From HyVt-337 sp964428895 (GTDB lineage: Bacteria; Planctomycetota; Phycisphaerae; SM23-33), in contig CAYRZU010000081.1 in the NCBI GenBank assembly GCA_964428895.1, positions 1-13,670 on the forward strand: a stretch of DNA of 13,670 nt, in the 5' to 3' direction. The notes under the pieces are model-generated. The model saw only the letters and a list, made by a program, of their open reading frames with translations. It did no database searches and was not told the DNA's origin. Made by a program: the position numbers and the translations under genes. Below, in pieces: positions 7,098 to 13,670 of the stretch (positions within the stretch are counted from its first letter, which is position 1; every line of letters begins with the position of its first letter).

Positions 7098-8125
7098 AGG
7101 GCCACCGGCTGATGCGTCCGGGCCGATTCCTTCCACGCCAAACAAAGCTGGAGCACCTTGGCGGCCTCTTCAGCCGGCATCTCAAACTCTCCGTCGCCCT
7201 TCAGGGCCTTTACCCAGCCGCACATTTCTTCCCAGATCGTATCGTTCTCTACCGTAACGGTCGTTTCCGGTCCGTCGGCCTTGAAGATCGTCACGTCGGC
7301 CTGGACGGTTTCAGTCAGACGGAGTTGGATGTTGGCCTCCGAGCCGATCAGTTCAATTTCCGTGGTGGGGTAGGGAACGTCGTTGGAGAAGTAGATGTCG
7401 GCCGAGCCGATCACGCCGTTTTCGAAGCGAACGATGGCCTTGCCGTTATCCATGTGCGGCAGGAAGCCGGTCCGGAAGTTATCGTACTCGGCGAAAGCGC
7501 GGACGGGAGCGGAATCGACCAGCCACTGGATCATGCCCGAGCAGTACCAGGCCAGGGAGATTTCCGGTCCGCCGTTCTCGGGCAGGCGATACCAGTGACC
7601 GTCCGGCATGGATTCGAGGTCAAGATGCCCATGCTGGTGCAACACGCGGGCGGCGATCAGTTCGCCGAGCTCGCCGGCGCGGAGGCGGTCGCGGACCTTG
7701 GCGATGGCGCCGTTGTGGCGAGTGTGTTCGGGGATGGTGATCGAGACGTTGTGCTTTCGCCCGGCGTCGATGATCCGCTGCATCTGTTGCATGGTGACGG
7801 CCGGGGGCTTGGTGGTGTAGATGTGCAGGCCGCGGGCGGCGGCGGTCTCGATGTGGTCGGCCTTCTTGGAGTACTCGCCGAACAGGATCACGGCGTCGAG
7901 GTCTTCGGCGTCGGCCATCGCGTCGATGGTGTCGTAGTCATTGATCCCGAGCGCCTCGACGATCTCTTGTCGACCGGTGCCGTAGTTGGCCGTCTTCCGA
8001 AAGTCGTCATCGGCTGGGAACGCTCCGGCGACGATGTCGGCATCGTCGATGCCGTTAAACATCTGCGTGTAACAGAGCGGGTAGAACCAGCCGCCGAAGT
8101 CGACCATGCCAATCTTGAGCGCCAT
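7085..8125 (-). CDS. Gfo/Idh/MocA-family oxidoreductase (TKP variant)
   Basis: A 346-residue protein of the Gfo/Idh/MocA family: an N-terminal NAD(P)-binding Rossmann half (about 1-125) followed by an alpha/beta C-terminal half. The catalytic-lysine motif reads T105-K106-P107, so the Lys of the family EKP motif is kept. The dinucleotide loop near the N-terminus reads MVDFGGWF, which lacks the usual first Gly of GxGxxG (D9 instead). Cofactor binding may therefore be unusual. A GSADIYF strand (240-246) and IELIGSEANIQL (257-268) match the C-terminal domain's sheet. AAGGAG six bases before the ATG at 8125 supports the start. It is last of four genes in the leftward operon, 27 bases after the previous one. 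The likely role is oxidation or reduction of a sugar-, cyclitol- or polyol-like intermediate; the exact substrate is unknown. Confidence 0.85.
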   Translation of the reverse strand: MALKIGMVDFGGWFYPLCYTQMFNGIDDADIVAGAFPADDDFRKTANYGTGRQEIVEALGINDYDTIDAMADAEDLDAVILFGEYSKKADHIETAAARGLHIYTTKPPAVTMQQMQRIIDAGRKHNVSITIPEHTRHNGAIAKVRDRLRAGELGELIAARVLHQHGHLDLESMPDGHWYRLPENGGPEISLAWYCSGMIQWLVDSAPVRAFAEYDNFRTGFLPHMDNGKAIVRFENGVIGSADIYFSNDVPYPTTEIELIGSEANIQLRLTETVQADVTIFKADGPETTVTVENDTIWEEMCGWVKALKGDGEFEMPAEEAAKVLQLCLAWKESARTHQPVALPLA

Positions 8126-8131
8126 CGTGTG

Positions 8132-8137
8132 CTCCTT
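8132..8137 (-). promoter_or_regulatory. Ribosome binding site for the last operon gene
   Basis: AAGGAG on the minus strand, six bases before the ATG at 8125. It lies in the 27-base gap after the upstream stop, so this gene has its own strong initiation site within the operon. Confidence 0.65.
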
Positions 8138-8152
8138 GCCGCGTGAGAGGGA

Positions 8153-9271
8153 TTATTTGCTGAAGTCGGGGATTCGGACCGTCTTGCCTGTCATGGCCGA
8201 CTCGTGGCCGCACAGGCCCGCCGCGGTGAATGATGCCGCCCGATAGATATCGATCGGCGGGGGGGTGTCGTCCAGACAGGCCTGCACGAAGTCCTGGATC
8301 AGGTACGCGCAGTTCTCCATCTCCGCGCAATCGGCGATGGACGGGTCGATGGGCCGGTGCTGTTTGGGCTTGTCCACGACCTGCGTGTCGGCCTTGGTGA
8401 GAATCTTGTCGTTTTCGGCCTCGAGCAGGTAGGAGGCCTTCGTGCCGACCAGTCGCGTGGGTGGCTCGAACTCCTTACCGAATGCCGCCACGAAACCGAT
8501 GGTGATATTCGCCACGCCGCCGCCGGCCAGGCGGAACAGCCCCGTCTCGCAGATGAACGGGTTGCCGTGCGGTTCGCTGAAGGGCGCGCCGTATCGTTCG
8601 ATGAACTCGGCATTGTCCTGTTCCATGCCACGTGCGGTCACTTCCGTCATCCGGTCATCGAGCGCCATCAGGATCGGCCCGGCCGAGTGCTCCATGTAGA
8701 AGAACGGTGGGATGCCGAATCGCCAGGTGTAGGCGGTCTTGCCGTAGATCACGTCGGGCGTGTCGGTCTGGCTGAAGTAGTCGGTGCCCATGTTCGGTCC
8801 CGAAAGGTCCTGGAACGTCGTTCGTTCCACGTAGAAGACCTCGCCCATCTCGCCAGCCGCGTGCATCTGGCGGACCTTGTGCACCCACGGATCGTAGCAG
8901 GGGGTCTCGGCCAGCATGTACTTTCGGCCGGTGCGTTCGACGGCGTCGATGATATTCTGACACTCATCCAGATTCCACGCGGTCGGCACGGCGCACAGCA
9001 CATGCTTGCCGGCTTCGAGCGCGGCGATCACGTGCTCGGCATGCAGGGGGCCGGGTGTGAACACGCCGATGGCGTCGGCGTCGCTCGCCAGCAGTTCGTC
9101 GTAGCTCGTCATGGGCTGGGTGTTGTCGAACCAGCCGGCCACTTCTTCCGCTCGGCCCGGCCGAAGGTCGCAGACCGCGACCAGGTCGCTCTTGGCGTAC
9201 TGGTTGAAAACGGCCGCCCACATGCCGCCGAAATAGGTCCCCAACCCCGCCAGGCCGATCTTCAGTGCCAT
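8153..9271 (-). CDS. Gfo/Idh/MocA-family protein lacking the catalytic Lys (AVP variant)
   Basis: A 372-residue protein with the Gfo/Idh/MocA layout. The Rossmann start reads MALKIGLAGLGTYFGG. A TPGPLHAEH segment (72-80) leads to the A-LEAGKHV helix, and the C-terminal half holds family strands around 215-280. At the EKP position it reads C93-A94-V95-P96, so both the Glu and the catalytic Lys are lost. It may therefore perform non-redox chemistry, serve as a partner of the adjacent true family member, or use another residue as base; this is inference. A GAGG sits eight bases before the ATG at 9271. It shares its first six residues (MALKIG) with the downstream paralog, but the two diverge strongly after that. 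The gap to the glycyl radical enzyme gene upstream is 21 bases. The substrate is unknown. Confidence 0.85.
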   Translation of the reverse strand: MALKIGLAGLGTYFGGMWAAVFNQYAKSDLVAVCDLRPGRAEEVAGWFDNTQPMTSYDELLASDADAIGVFTPGPLHAEHVIAALEAGKHVLCAVPTAWNLDECQNIIDAVERTGRKYMLAETPCYDPWVHKVRQMHAAGEMGEVFYVERTTFQDLSGPNMGTDYFSQTDTPDVIYGKTAYTWRFGIPPFFYMEHSAGPILMALDDRMTEVTARGMEQDNAEFIERYGAPFSEPHGNPFICETGLFRLAGGGVANITIGFVAAFGKEFEPPTRLVGTKASYLLEAENDKILTKADTQVVDKPKQHRPIDPSIADCAEMENCAYLIQDFVQACLDDTPPPIDIYRAASFTAAGLCGHESAMTGKTVRIPDFSK

Positions 9272-9292
9272 GATGTGTTCCTCAATGTGAAG

Positions 9293-11551
9293 CTAGTGTC
9301 TGTGTCGTTCGATGATCTCGCGTTGAACGCGTTGGCTGAGCGAGACAAATCGGGCCGAGAACCCCCCCACGCGAACGATGAGGTGATGATACTCCTCGGG
9401 CCGTTCCAGAGCAGCCTCGAGTTCCGCCAGGTCCGTGGTGGTGTTGCCCTGGAAGATCATGCCGCCACCGCGACGGAAGGTCTCGAAGACCGCTCGCAGT
9501 GTGGGAAAGTCGATGGTCTCGGCGTCCATGTCCCACATCGTCGACGCCCCGCCGGAGATCAGAACGGAGTCGAGCTTGAGATAGCTCGTCATCGCCGCGG
9601 TCAGTCCCTTGTCCATTGCCAACGACTGCGGCGTCAGGCCGTGGCCGATCGGCTGACCGGCGCGGCGGCCCTCGGCCGAGGCGCCCAGGGCGGCGCCCAT
9701 CTCCGGGGCCCAAACGAACGTGAAGATAATGGGGCGAATCCGCTCGCCATGTCGGTTCGTGTAACCGGCGTAGATTCCGCAAACATCCTGGACGAGCCGG
9801 TTCATCATCGCGTCGGCGTCGTCATGGTCTTGGCCGAATTTGGGTAGTTCCAGTAGCTTCGCGCGGAGTGATTCGTGACCGGCGAAATCGGCCTGCAAGC
9901 CCTCGATCAGTTCGCTCGCCGTCGTAAAGCCGTCTTCGAAGACCGCACGTTTGATGGCGTAGAGGCTGTCGGCGGCGTTCTGGAGGCCCAGGGGCGTTCC
10001 GCCGTAGATGCTGTGGCGGGCGCCGCCGTCTTGCTGGTCGCGGCCGCGTTCGAAGCAGTCGCTCGTCATCGCCGACAGCAGAGACGTCGGTCGCCAGCGG
10101 GCCATTTCCTCGGAGTAGATGTCCAACTCGCGGAACTTGGTGTGAAGCACGCGAGCGATCTGCTCGACGACGTAAGCGTAGAAGGAGTCAAAGTCGGCGA
10201 AGTCGGTCAGGGCGTGTGGCATGGCCAGACGCTTCTCGCCCGTCAGCAAGTCGGCCCCTCCGGTGATGCACAGTTCGAGCGTCTTGGGGATGTTGTACCA
10301 GAAGGAGAACTGCAGGTCGCTGTTCTGTCCGTGGGCGTTGATCTCCATGCATCCGCCGCAGTGGTAGAGGGCGGCGTCTTCGAACGTCAGACCGCCGGTT
10401 TCGGTCAAGGCTTTGATGATGGGCTCGTCGACCAGCACCTGAGCCCGGTTGGCGCCGGTTAGCAGGTACTCCACACACCGGTCGACGTACTCCGGCGGCG
10501 AATCGTTCTGCACGCGAGCGTAGACCGACGGGTGCGTCAGGTCGAGTTGCTCGATGACGTCGAGCATGAGCGTGGTCAGGGGATTAGTGGTGTCGGCCCC
10601 GTCCGGGCCGATGCCGCCGATCACGATGGAGCAAACGAATCCGTCCGATTCGTGCACGGGTTCGTCGATCTTGATGAACAACTCCGCGACCAGTTCGGCC
10701 GCCTCGGCCAGCGTGGTGGTTTCCGCTTCGAGGTCTCGCTCGAGGTAGGGCCACAGGAAGTAATCGAGTCGGCCGGGCCCGTTGCCGCCGTAGGGGTTCT
10801 CGGTCATTACTGCGTTCCAGAGCGTATAGAAGCTCTGGACGGCTTCGTGGAAGTTCCGGGCGGGCCCGGCGGGTACGCGACGGCAGACGTCGATGCATCG
10901 GGCCAGGTTGGCGCGGGTGTCGGGCTCGTCAGTTTCGGCCAGCACGCGCTGAAGCTCAGCGATGTGCTTGTCGTTCCAGTCCAGCACCGCCTGCAGGCAG
11001 GTCGCCACGTTCTGGTAGTAGTCGCGGGCGGTTTGGTCGGTGGCGGCGTCGGCGGCGGTGAGATTCTTGTCGATCAGAGACGTCAAACCGTCATTGAAGA
11101 CCCAGTGGTAGTTCCACGTCACGTGGCCGGGGGAGATTCCATCGTTGATGATGTAGGTCCGGTCCTCGGGCGACAGGTGACCGCCGCTGATGGCGCGGGC
11201 TTCGGGCAGTTCGTCGGCTACGCGGGCGATGGCGTGAGACTGCATGGTGAAGCCCGCCCATTGCTCGTCTTCACTGTATCCGGAGGGGCAATAGCCGTAG
11301 TAAGCGATGCCCTGGATGCGGTCGTTGGGGAAGATGAAGACGTCCGCGTTGGCGATCGCGTAGGCTTCGGCGCGGGCGTAGCGTTGAGGGAAGGGCAGAT
11401 CGGCGTAGAGTTCGAGGAAGGCGTGGGTCTGGTTGGCCCGCTGTCGGCCTTTGGGCCGATTGGCCGACCGCTCGGCGGAGACCGCCTGCATCGCGAGGAT
11501 CCGCTCCGGCAACTCGACGCGAACGAGTGGGCTGTGATCTTGGATACTCAT
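9293..11551 (-). CDS. Glycyl radical enzyme (PFL-like superfamily, non-PFL type)
   Basis: A 752-residue glycyl radical enzyme. The C-terminal radical loop is R727-V-G-G730-F-S-A-R-F, matching the RV.G[YF] signature with G730 as the radical carrier. The active-site loop is G400-C401-M-E403 (GCxE), the thiyl Cys plus Glu typical of dehydratases, C-N/C-S lyases and decarboxylases. True pyruvate formate-lyase has an adjacent Cys-Cys pair instead. Other family marks are GHVTWNYHWVFNDGL (142-156) and SDCFERGRDQQDGGAR (497-512). It needs a radical-SAM activase, and none is encoded in the window. The ATG at 11551 has only a weak ribosome site but lies 21 bases after the sulfatase-like gene's stop, so coupled translation is likely. 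It is slightly short for the family. Substrate is not assignable; dehydration or elimination chemistry is the best inference. Confidence 0.93.
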   Translation of the reverse strand: MSIQDHSPLVRVELPERILAMQAVSAERSANRPKGRQRANQTHAFLELYADLPFPQRYARAEAYAIANADVFIFPNDRIQGIAYYGYCPSGYSEDEQWAGFTMQSHAIARVADELPEARAISGGHLSPEDRTYIINDGISPGHVTWNYHWVFNDGLTSLIDKNLTAADAATDQTARDYYQNVATCLQAVLDWNDKHIAELQRVLAETDEPDTRANLARCIDVCRRVPAGPARNFHEAVQSFYTLWNAVMTENPYGGNGPGRLDYFLWPYLERDLEAETTTLAEAAELVAELFIKIDEPVHESDGFVCSIVIGGIGPDGADTTNPLTTLMLDVIEQLDLTHPSVYARVQNDSPPEYVDRCVEYLLTGANRAQVLVDEPIIKALTETGGLTFEDAALYHCGGCMEINAHGQNSDLQFSFWYNIPKTLELCITGGADLLTGEKRLAMPHALTDFADFDSFYAYVVEQIARVLHTKFRELDIYSEEMARWRPTSLLSAMTSDCFERGRDQQDGGARHSIYGGTPLGLQNAADSLYAIKRAVFEDGFTTASELIEGLQADFAGHESLRAKLLELPKFGQDHDDADAMMNRLVQDVCGIYAGYTNRHGERIRPIIFTFVWAPEMGAALGASAEGRRAGQPIGHGLTPQSLAMDKGLTAAMTSYLKLDSVLISGGASTMWDMDAETIDFPTLRAVFETFRRGGGMIFQGNTTTDLAELEAALERPEEYHHLIVRVGGFSARFVSLSQRVQREIIERHRH

Positions 11552-11572
11552 GGGCGGTTCATCGTCGGCCGG

Positions 11573-12934
11573 CTAGCTTTTGGACAGTTCGGCCAAACGT
11601 TGCTCGAGCTGGCGATTGAGCTTCTCGGCGACGTCGGGGTGCTGGCCGAACAGGTTGTTGGTTTCGCCGGGGTCGGCCTGTCGGTCGTAGAGTTCCATTG
11701 TAGTTTCGCGGAGCACGACGCCGTCGGTGCCCTTGATGAAACTCCATCGCTCGTCGCGGATGGACTGGGCCCCGCCGTGCCAGCCGCTGATGGCGAAGTC
11801 GCGATGCTTGTCGATATCACCCGTCATGAGCGGCAGGAGGCTTTCGCCCTGGACGTGCTCGGGGACCGGTACCTTCAGGGCCTCCAGCAGCGTGGGCATC
11901 AGGTCGGGCGTTTGCGTGAAGGCGTCGACGGTCTTCCCGCGGGCGAGTCCCTCGGGGTGGCGGACCAGCAGCGGAATGTGCGAGAGGATGTCGTACGGCC
12001 AGGGGCGACACTTCTCGATGATGCCGTGCTCGCCGTAGAAGTCGCCGTGGTCGGTGGTCCAAACCAGCAGCGTGTTGTCGAGCATGTCATTGTCACGCAG
12101 ATACTGGACCAGACGTCCCACCCAGGCGTCGACAAAGGTAATGAAGCCCCAGCGGACGCGGCGGACGTGCTCAAGTTGCTCGTCGCTGAGATACCCGTCG
12201 GTGGCGCGGACGAGGGGCATGATCAGGTCCTTGCAGCCCGCCGGCGGATCGCCGTACATGTGGTCGTAGGGCGGCGGCGGGTCGATGGGATCGTGCGGGG
12301 CGAAAATGTCGCACCACAGGAACAGGCGATCCTTGCGGCCGATATCGACCTGCTTGGCCAACCAGTCGATCGAGCCCTGCACGACCTGGGCCTCGAAGTG
12401 GTCTTCTTCGCGCTGCCAGCCGTGCTCGGCGCCCCAGGGAGAGCGGTTGCGCATGTAGAGCTTGAGCATTTCGCGCGAGCCCCACGGCTCGGCCACGTTG
12501 CCGTCGGGCGGGTCGATGTAGTACTTGTCGACGTCGAGTTCGGTGTCGACGGTTTCCGGGGCGATCCAGGGGTCGTCTTCTTTACCGCGCACCCATTGGA
12601 CGTAGTCGAACCCGCGGCCGAACGCGAACTTGGGGTTGTGCAGGTGGTAGGTGTCGGTAACGAGGGCGGAGTTGTAGCCTTGGTCCCACAGGATTTCGGC
12701 GATGGGGACGTCGTCGGGGCGCAACGGGCCCCACGGGCGGAACGGCAGCGTGTATCGGCCGGTGAAGTACGCGGTGCGGACCGGCACGGTTGGTAGGCCT
12801 TCGGCGTAGTAGTTACTGAAAAAGGTGCTTTCGGCTTTGAGGGCGTCGAAGGTGGGCGTTTGGATGACGGGGTTGCCGAGACAGGCGAAGTCATCCATCC
12901 GAAGGGTATCGCAGACGATCACGACGACGTTCAC
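11573..12934 (-). CDS. Sulfatase-fold hydrolase with Thr in place of the formylglycine Cys/Ser
   Basis: A 453-residue alkaline-phosphatase-superfamily protein of the sulfatase type. A GTG start at 12934 is chosen because AAGGAG lies six bases before it and the fold begins at once (MNVVVIVCDT, metal ligand D9). The frame is open seventeen codons further upstream but without a ribosome site. Sulfatase landmarks are FAPHDP (211-216, H214), TTDHGDFYGEHG (293-304, D295 and H296 as metal ligands), K401, and an LYDRQADPGETNNL segment near the end. The nucleophile signature reads T49-V-P51-V-R53, where sulfatases have (C/S)-x-P-S-R. Known formylglycine-forming enzymes act on Cys or Ser, so classical sulfatase activity is doubtful. 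Thr is the nucleophile in phosphodiesterase-type relatives. There is no signal peptide, so it is cytoplasmic. It is first in the four-gene operon. A phosphoester or unusual sulfoester substrate is possible. Confidence 0.88.
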   Translation of the reverse strand: MNVVVIVCDTLRMDDFACLGNPVIQTPTFDALKAESTFFSNYYAEGLPTVPVRTAYFTGRYTLPFRPWGPLRPDDVPIAEILWDQGYNSALVTDTYHLHNPKFAFGRGFDYVQWVRGKEDDPWIAPETVDTELDVDKYYIDPPDGNVAEPWGSREMLKLYMRNRSPWGAEHGWQREEDHFEAQVVQGSIDWLAKQVDIGRKDRLFLWCDIFAPHDPIDPPPPYDHMYGDPPAGCKDLIMPLVRATDGYLSDEQLEHVRRVRWGFITFVDAWVGRLVQYLRDNDMLDNTLLVWTTDHGDFYGEHGIIEKCRPWPYDILSHIPLLVRHPEGLARGKTVDAFTQTPDLMPTLLEALKVPVPEHVQGESLLPLMTGDIDKHRDFAISGWHGGAQSIRDERWSFIKGTDGVVLRETTMELYDRQADPGETNNLFGQHPDVAEKLNRQLEQRLAELSKS

Positions 12935-12940
12935 GGGCGG

Positions 12941-12946
12941 CTCCTT
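12941..12946 (-). promoter_or_regulatory. Ribosome binding site that fixes the GTG start at 12934
   Basis: AAGGAG on the minus strand, six bases before GTG. It decides for GTG over the upstream ATG at 12985, which has no such site and would add a short hydrophobic extension (MVGVFLVFQF) that could be mistaken for a signal peptide. Confidence 0.7.
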
Positions 12947-12969
12947 ACTCCGGCGGAACTGAAACACCA

Positions 12970-12998
12970 AGAATACTCCAACCACGCCGAATGGCCAA
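12970..12998 (-). promoter_or_regulatory. Sigma-70-like promoter candidate for the four-gene operon
   Basis: On the minus strand TTGGCC (12998-12993), a 17-base spacer and TATTCT (12975-12970) each match four of six consensus positions. The -10 element ends 35 bases before the GTG start at 12934, a normal leader length. The following gaps are only 21-27 bases, so this would be the single promoter for all four genes. Confidence 0.4.
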
Positions 12999-13043
12999 GC
13001 CGAACTGGACGAACCGGGGGATAGCCGCTCTACTACGCTCTCT

Positions 13044-13063
13044 GGTGGGCAGGCATGCCCACC
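13044..13063. repeat. REP-like palindrome (GGTGGGCA...TGCCCACC)
   Basis: A perfect eight-base inverted repeat: GGTGGGCA, a GGCA loop, then TGCCCACC. It is followed by CTACG. Palindromes of the GGTGGGCA/TGCCCACCCTAC type are dispersed in many bacterial genomes as extragenic, REP- or MITE-like repeats, and this copy is intergenic. Only one copy is visible here, so repeat status rests on recognition of the type. Confidence 0.5.
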
Positions 13064-13079
13064 CTACGTTTGGCCGATT

Positions 13080-13084
13080 GGGAG
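13080..13084 (+). promoter_or_regulatory. Ribosome binding site for the deacetylase-like gene
   Basis: GGGAG lies nine bases before the ATG at 13094. It is directly adjacent to an in-frame ATG at 13085, which is too close to be served by it. This favours the start at 13094. Confidence 0.5.
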
Positions 13085-13093
13085 ATGCTGCCG

Positions 13094-13670
13094 ATGGCAA
13101 ACAAGCGTGTACCGGCTGCACTGATGATCGACGACGGGGCCCCGGTGAATCTGATGGTTTGGCATTGCACGTGGGAGCCGCACGTGAAGATTGTGCCCAA
13201 TCGGCTGTCCGCCGACTTCGCGGGTATCTGCGAACGGCACGGCGTGATGGGCAAGTTCTCTCTGCCGCCCATGCCGGCGGCCCTCGGGCGGATCGATCAG
13301 GGGCTGGTTGGTGTCAGTGACACGCATCGGAAGGGCTTCCTGAAGATCGTCCACGAACGCATCGCGCCGCGGTTCGATATCACGCCGGAACTCACGACTC
13401 ATCTGACGGCCTTCACGCCGACCGATCGCAACCAGCATGTCTGGGAAGATGCCTGGGTCGCCCAGGCGTCGGCCGACGAGATCGCCGACTATGTCGCCCT
13501 ATCGCTGAGGCTGCTCATCGAGGCGGGCCTCCAGCCCAACGGCGTGACTAGCCCGTGGGATACCGGCAGCACGAACGAGGCCGTCTACGCCGAGGGCGTC
13601 TGCCGGGCGATCTACCGCGTCCAACGCCGCAAGAGCAGTTGGTACTTCCGGGCGTTCGCCGGCGACAAGC
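13094..13670 (+). CDS. Polysaccharide-deacetylase-like (beta/alpha)-barrel protein, 3' end outside window
   Basis: An open frame of 192 codons runs off the right edge. It begins MANKRVPAALMIDDGAPVNL; the strand ending in D13-D14 resembles the first metal-binding strand of the glycoside hydrolase/deacetylase barrel superfamily. Later segments fit alternating helices and strands of such a barrel: FAGICERHGVMGKFSL (42-57), a long helix DEIADYVALSLRLLIEAGL (128-146) and GVTSPWDTGSTNEAVYAEGV (150-169). GGGAG lies nine bases before the chosen ATG. The in-frame ATG at 13055 lies inside a palindromic repeat and is less likely. There is no signal peptide with this start. It is divergent from the sulfatase-like operon and may act on the same class of carbohydrate or derivative, but that is inference. 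The catalytic His ligands cannot be fixed confidently, and the family call is moderate. Confidence 0.6.
   Translation, partial: MANKRVPAALMIDDGAPVNLMVWHCTWEPHVKIVPNRLSADFAGICERHGVMGKFSLPPMPAALGRIDQGLVGVSDTHRKGFLKIVHERIAPRFDITPELTTHLTAFTPTDRNQHVWEDAWVAQASADEIADYVALSLRLLIEAGLQPNGVTSPWDTGSTNEAVYAEGVCRAIYRVQRRKSSWYFRAFAGDK

Noticed and set aside
9293..11551. Calling the glycyl radical enzyme pyruvate formate-lyase
   Set aside because: PFL has an adjacent Cys-Cys pair at the active site. This protein has GCME with one thiyl Cys and a Glu.
10532..12796. A 754-codon plus-strand open frame opposite the glycyl radical enzyme and sulfatase-like genes
   Set aside because: It crosses the boundary of two well-supported minus-strand genes and reads as a Val/Gly/Asp-rich shadow without any domain.
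12935..12985. N-terminal hydrophobic extension (MVGVFLVFQF) as a signal peptide for the sulfatase-like protein
   Set aside because: The AAGGAG-GTG pair places the start at 12934, and the ATG at 12985 has no ribosome site. The extension falls over the promoter and leader.
13055..13093. Upstream ATG at 13055 as start of the deacetylase-like gene
   Set aside because: It lies inside the palindromic repeat, lacks a ribosome site and would add residues encoded by the repeat. GGGAG before 13094 is better.
1..13670. Searched for CRISPR repeats, tRNA/rRNA genes, insertion sequences and phage genes
   Set aside because: No regularly spaced repeats, no tRNA-like cloverleaf or rRNA signature, and no transposase, integrase or structural phage protein were seen on either strand by eye.

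Overview
The window is a high-GC, gene-dense bacterial segment. It has eleven protein genes, ten complete and one cut by the right edge. I see no rRNA, tRNA, CRISPR array, transposase or integrase. The gene content is several uroporphyrinogen-decarboxylase-like (URO-D superfamily) proteins, a sulfatase-fold hydrolase, two Gfo/Idh/MocA-type proteins and a TIM-barrel deacetylase-like protein. That content is typical of Planctomycetota (Phycisphaerae-like) or related Lentisphaerota/Verrucomicrobiota genomes. A glycyl radical enzyme is present, and its radical is destroyed by oxygen, so the cell is probably anaerobic or lives partly without oxygen. The taxonomic placement is inference from content.

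Left third (193-4919): four URO-D superfamily genes. The first runs leftward (193-1278). The other three run rightward as a tight operon (1382-2635, 2659-3813, 3810-4919); the last two overlap by ATGA. None looks like true HemE. They differ from one another at the family's metal-binding motif: HMCG, YGCCEP, HASG and HCHS. No corrinoid protein gene lies in the window. The 103-base divergent gap holds a small inverted repeat and a weak promoter candidate.

Middle (4929-7072): a leftward APC-type amino-acid permease carries a C-terminal PTS EIIA type-2 domain with its phosphorylatable His. Upstream of it, a rightward 48-residue Lys/Cys-rich protein ends head-to-tail against the next operon in a GC-rich hairpin.

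Right half (7085-12934, leftward): a compact four-gene operon with gaps of 21-27 bases. Its order of transcription is sulfatase-fold hydrolase, glycyl radical enzyme, Gfo/Idh-like protein, second Gfo/Idh-like protein. Three members are unusual. The hydrolase has Thr where sulfatases carry the formylglycine Cys/Ser. One Gfo/Idh protein has lost the EKP lysine. The glycyl radical enzyme has a GCME thiyl site rather than the PFL Cys-Cys pair, and no activase gene lies nearby. A plausible reading is an anaerobic pathway that trims an esterified small molecule, oxidises or rearranges it, and cleaves or dehydrates it by radical chemistry. The substrate cannot be read from the sequence.

Right edge: after a 159-base divergent gap with a promoter candidate and a REP-like palindrome, a rightward gene for a deacetylase-fold protein begins at 13094 and runs off the end.
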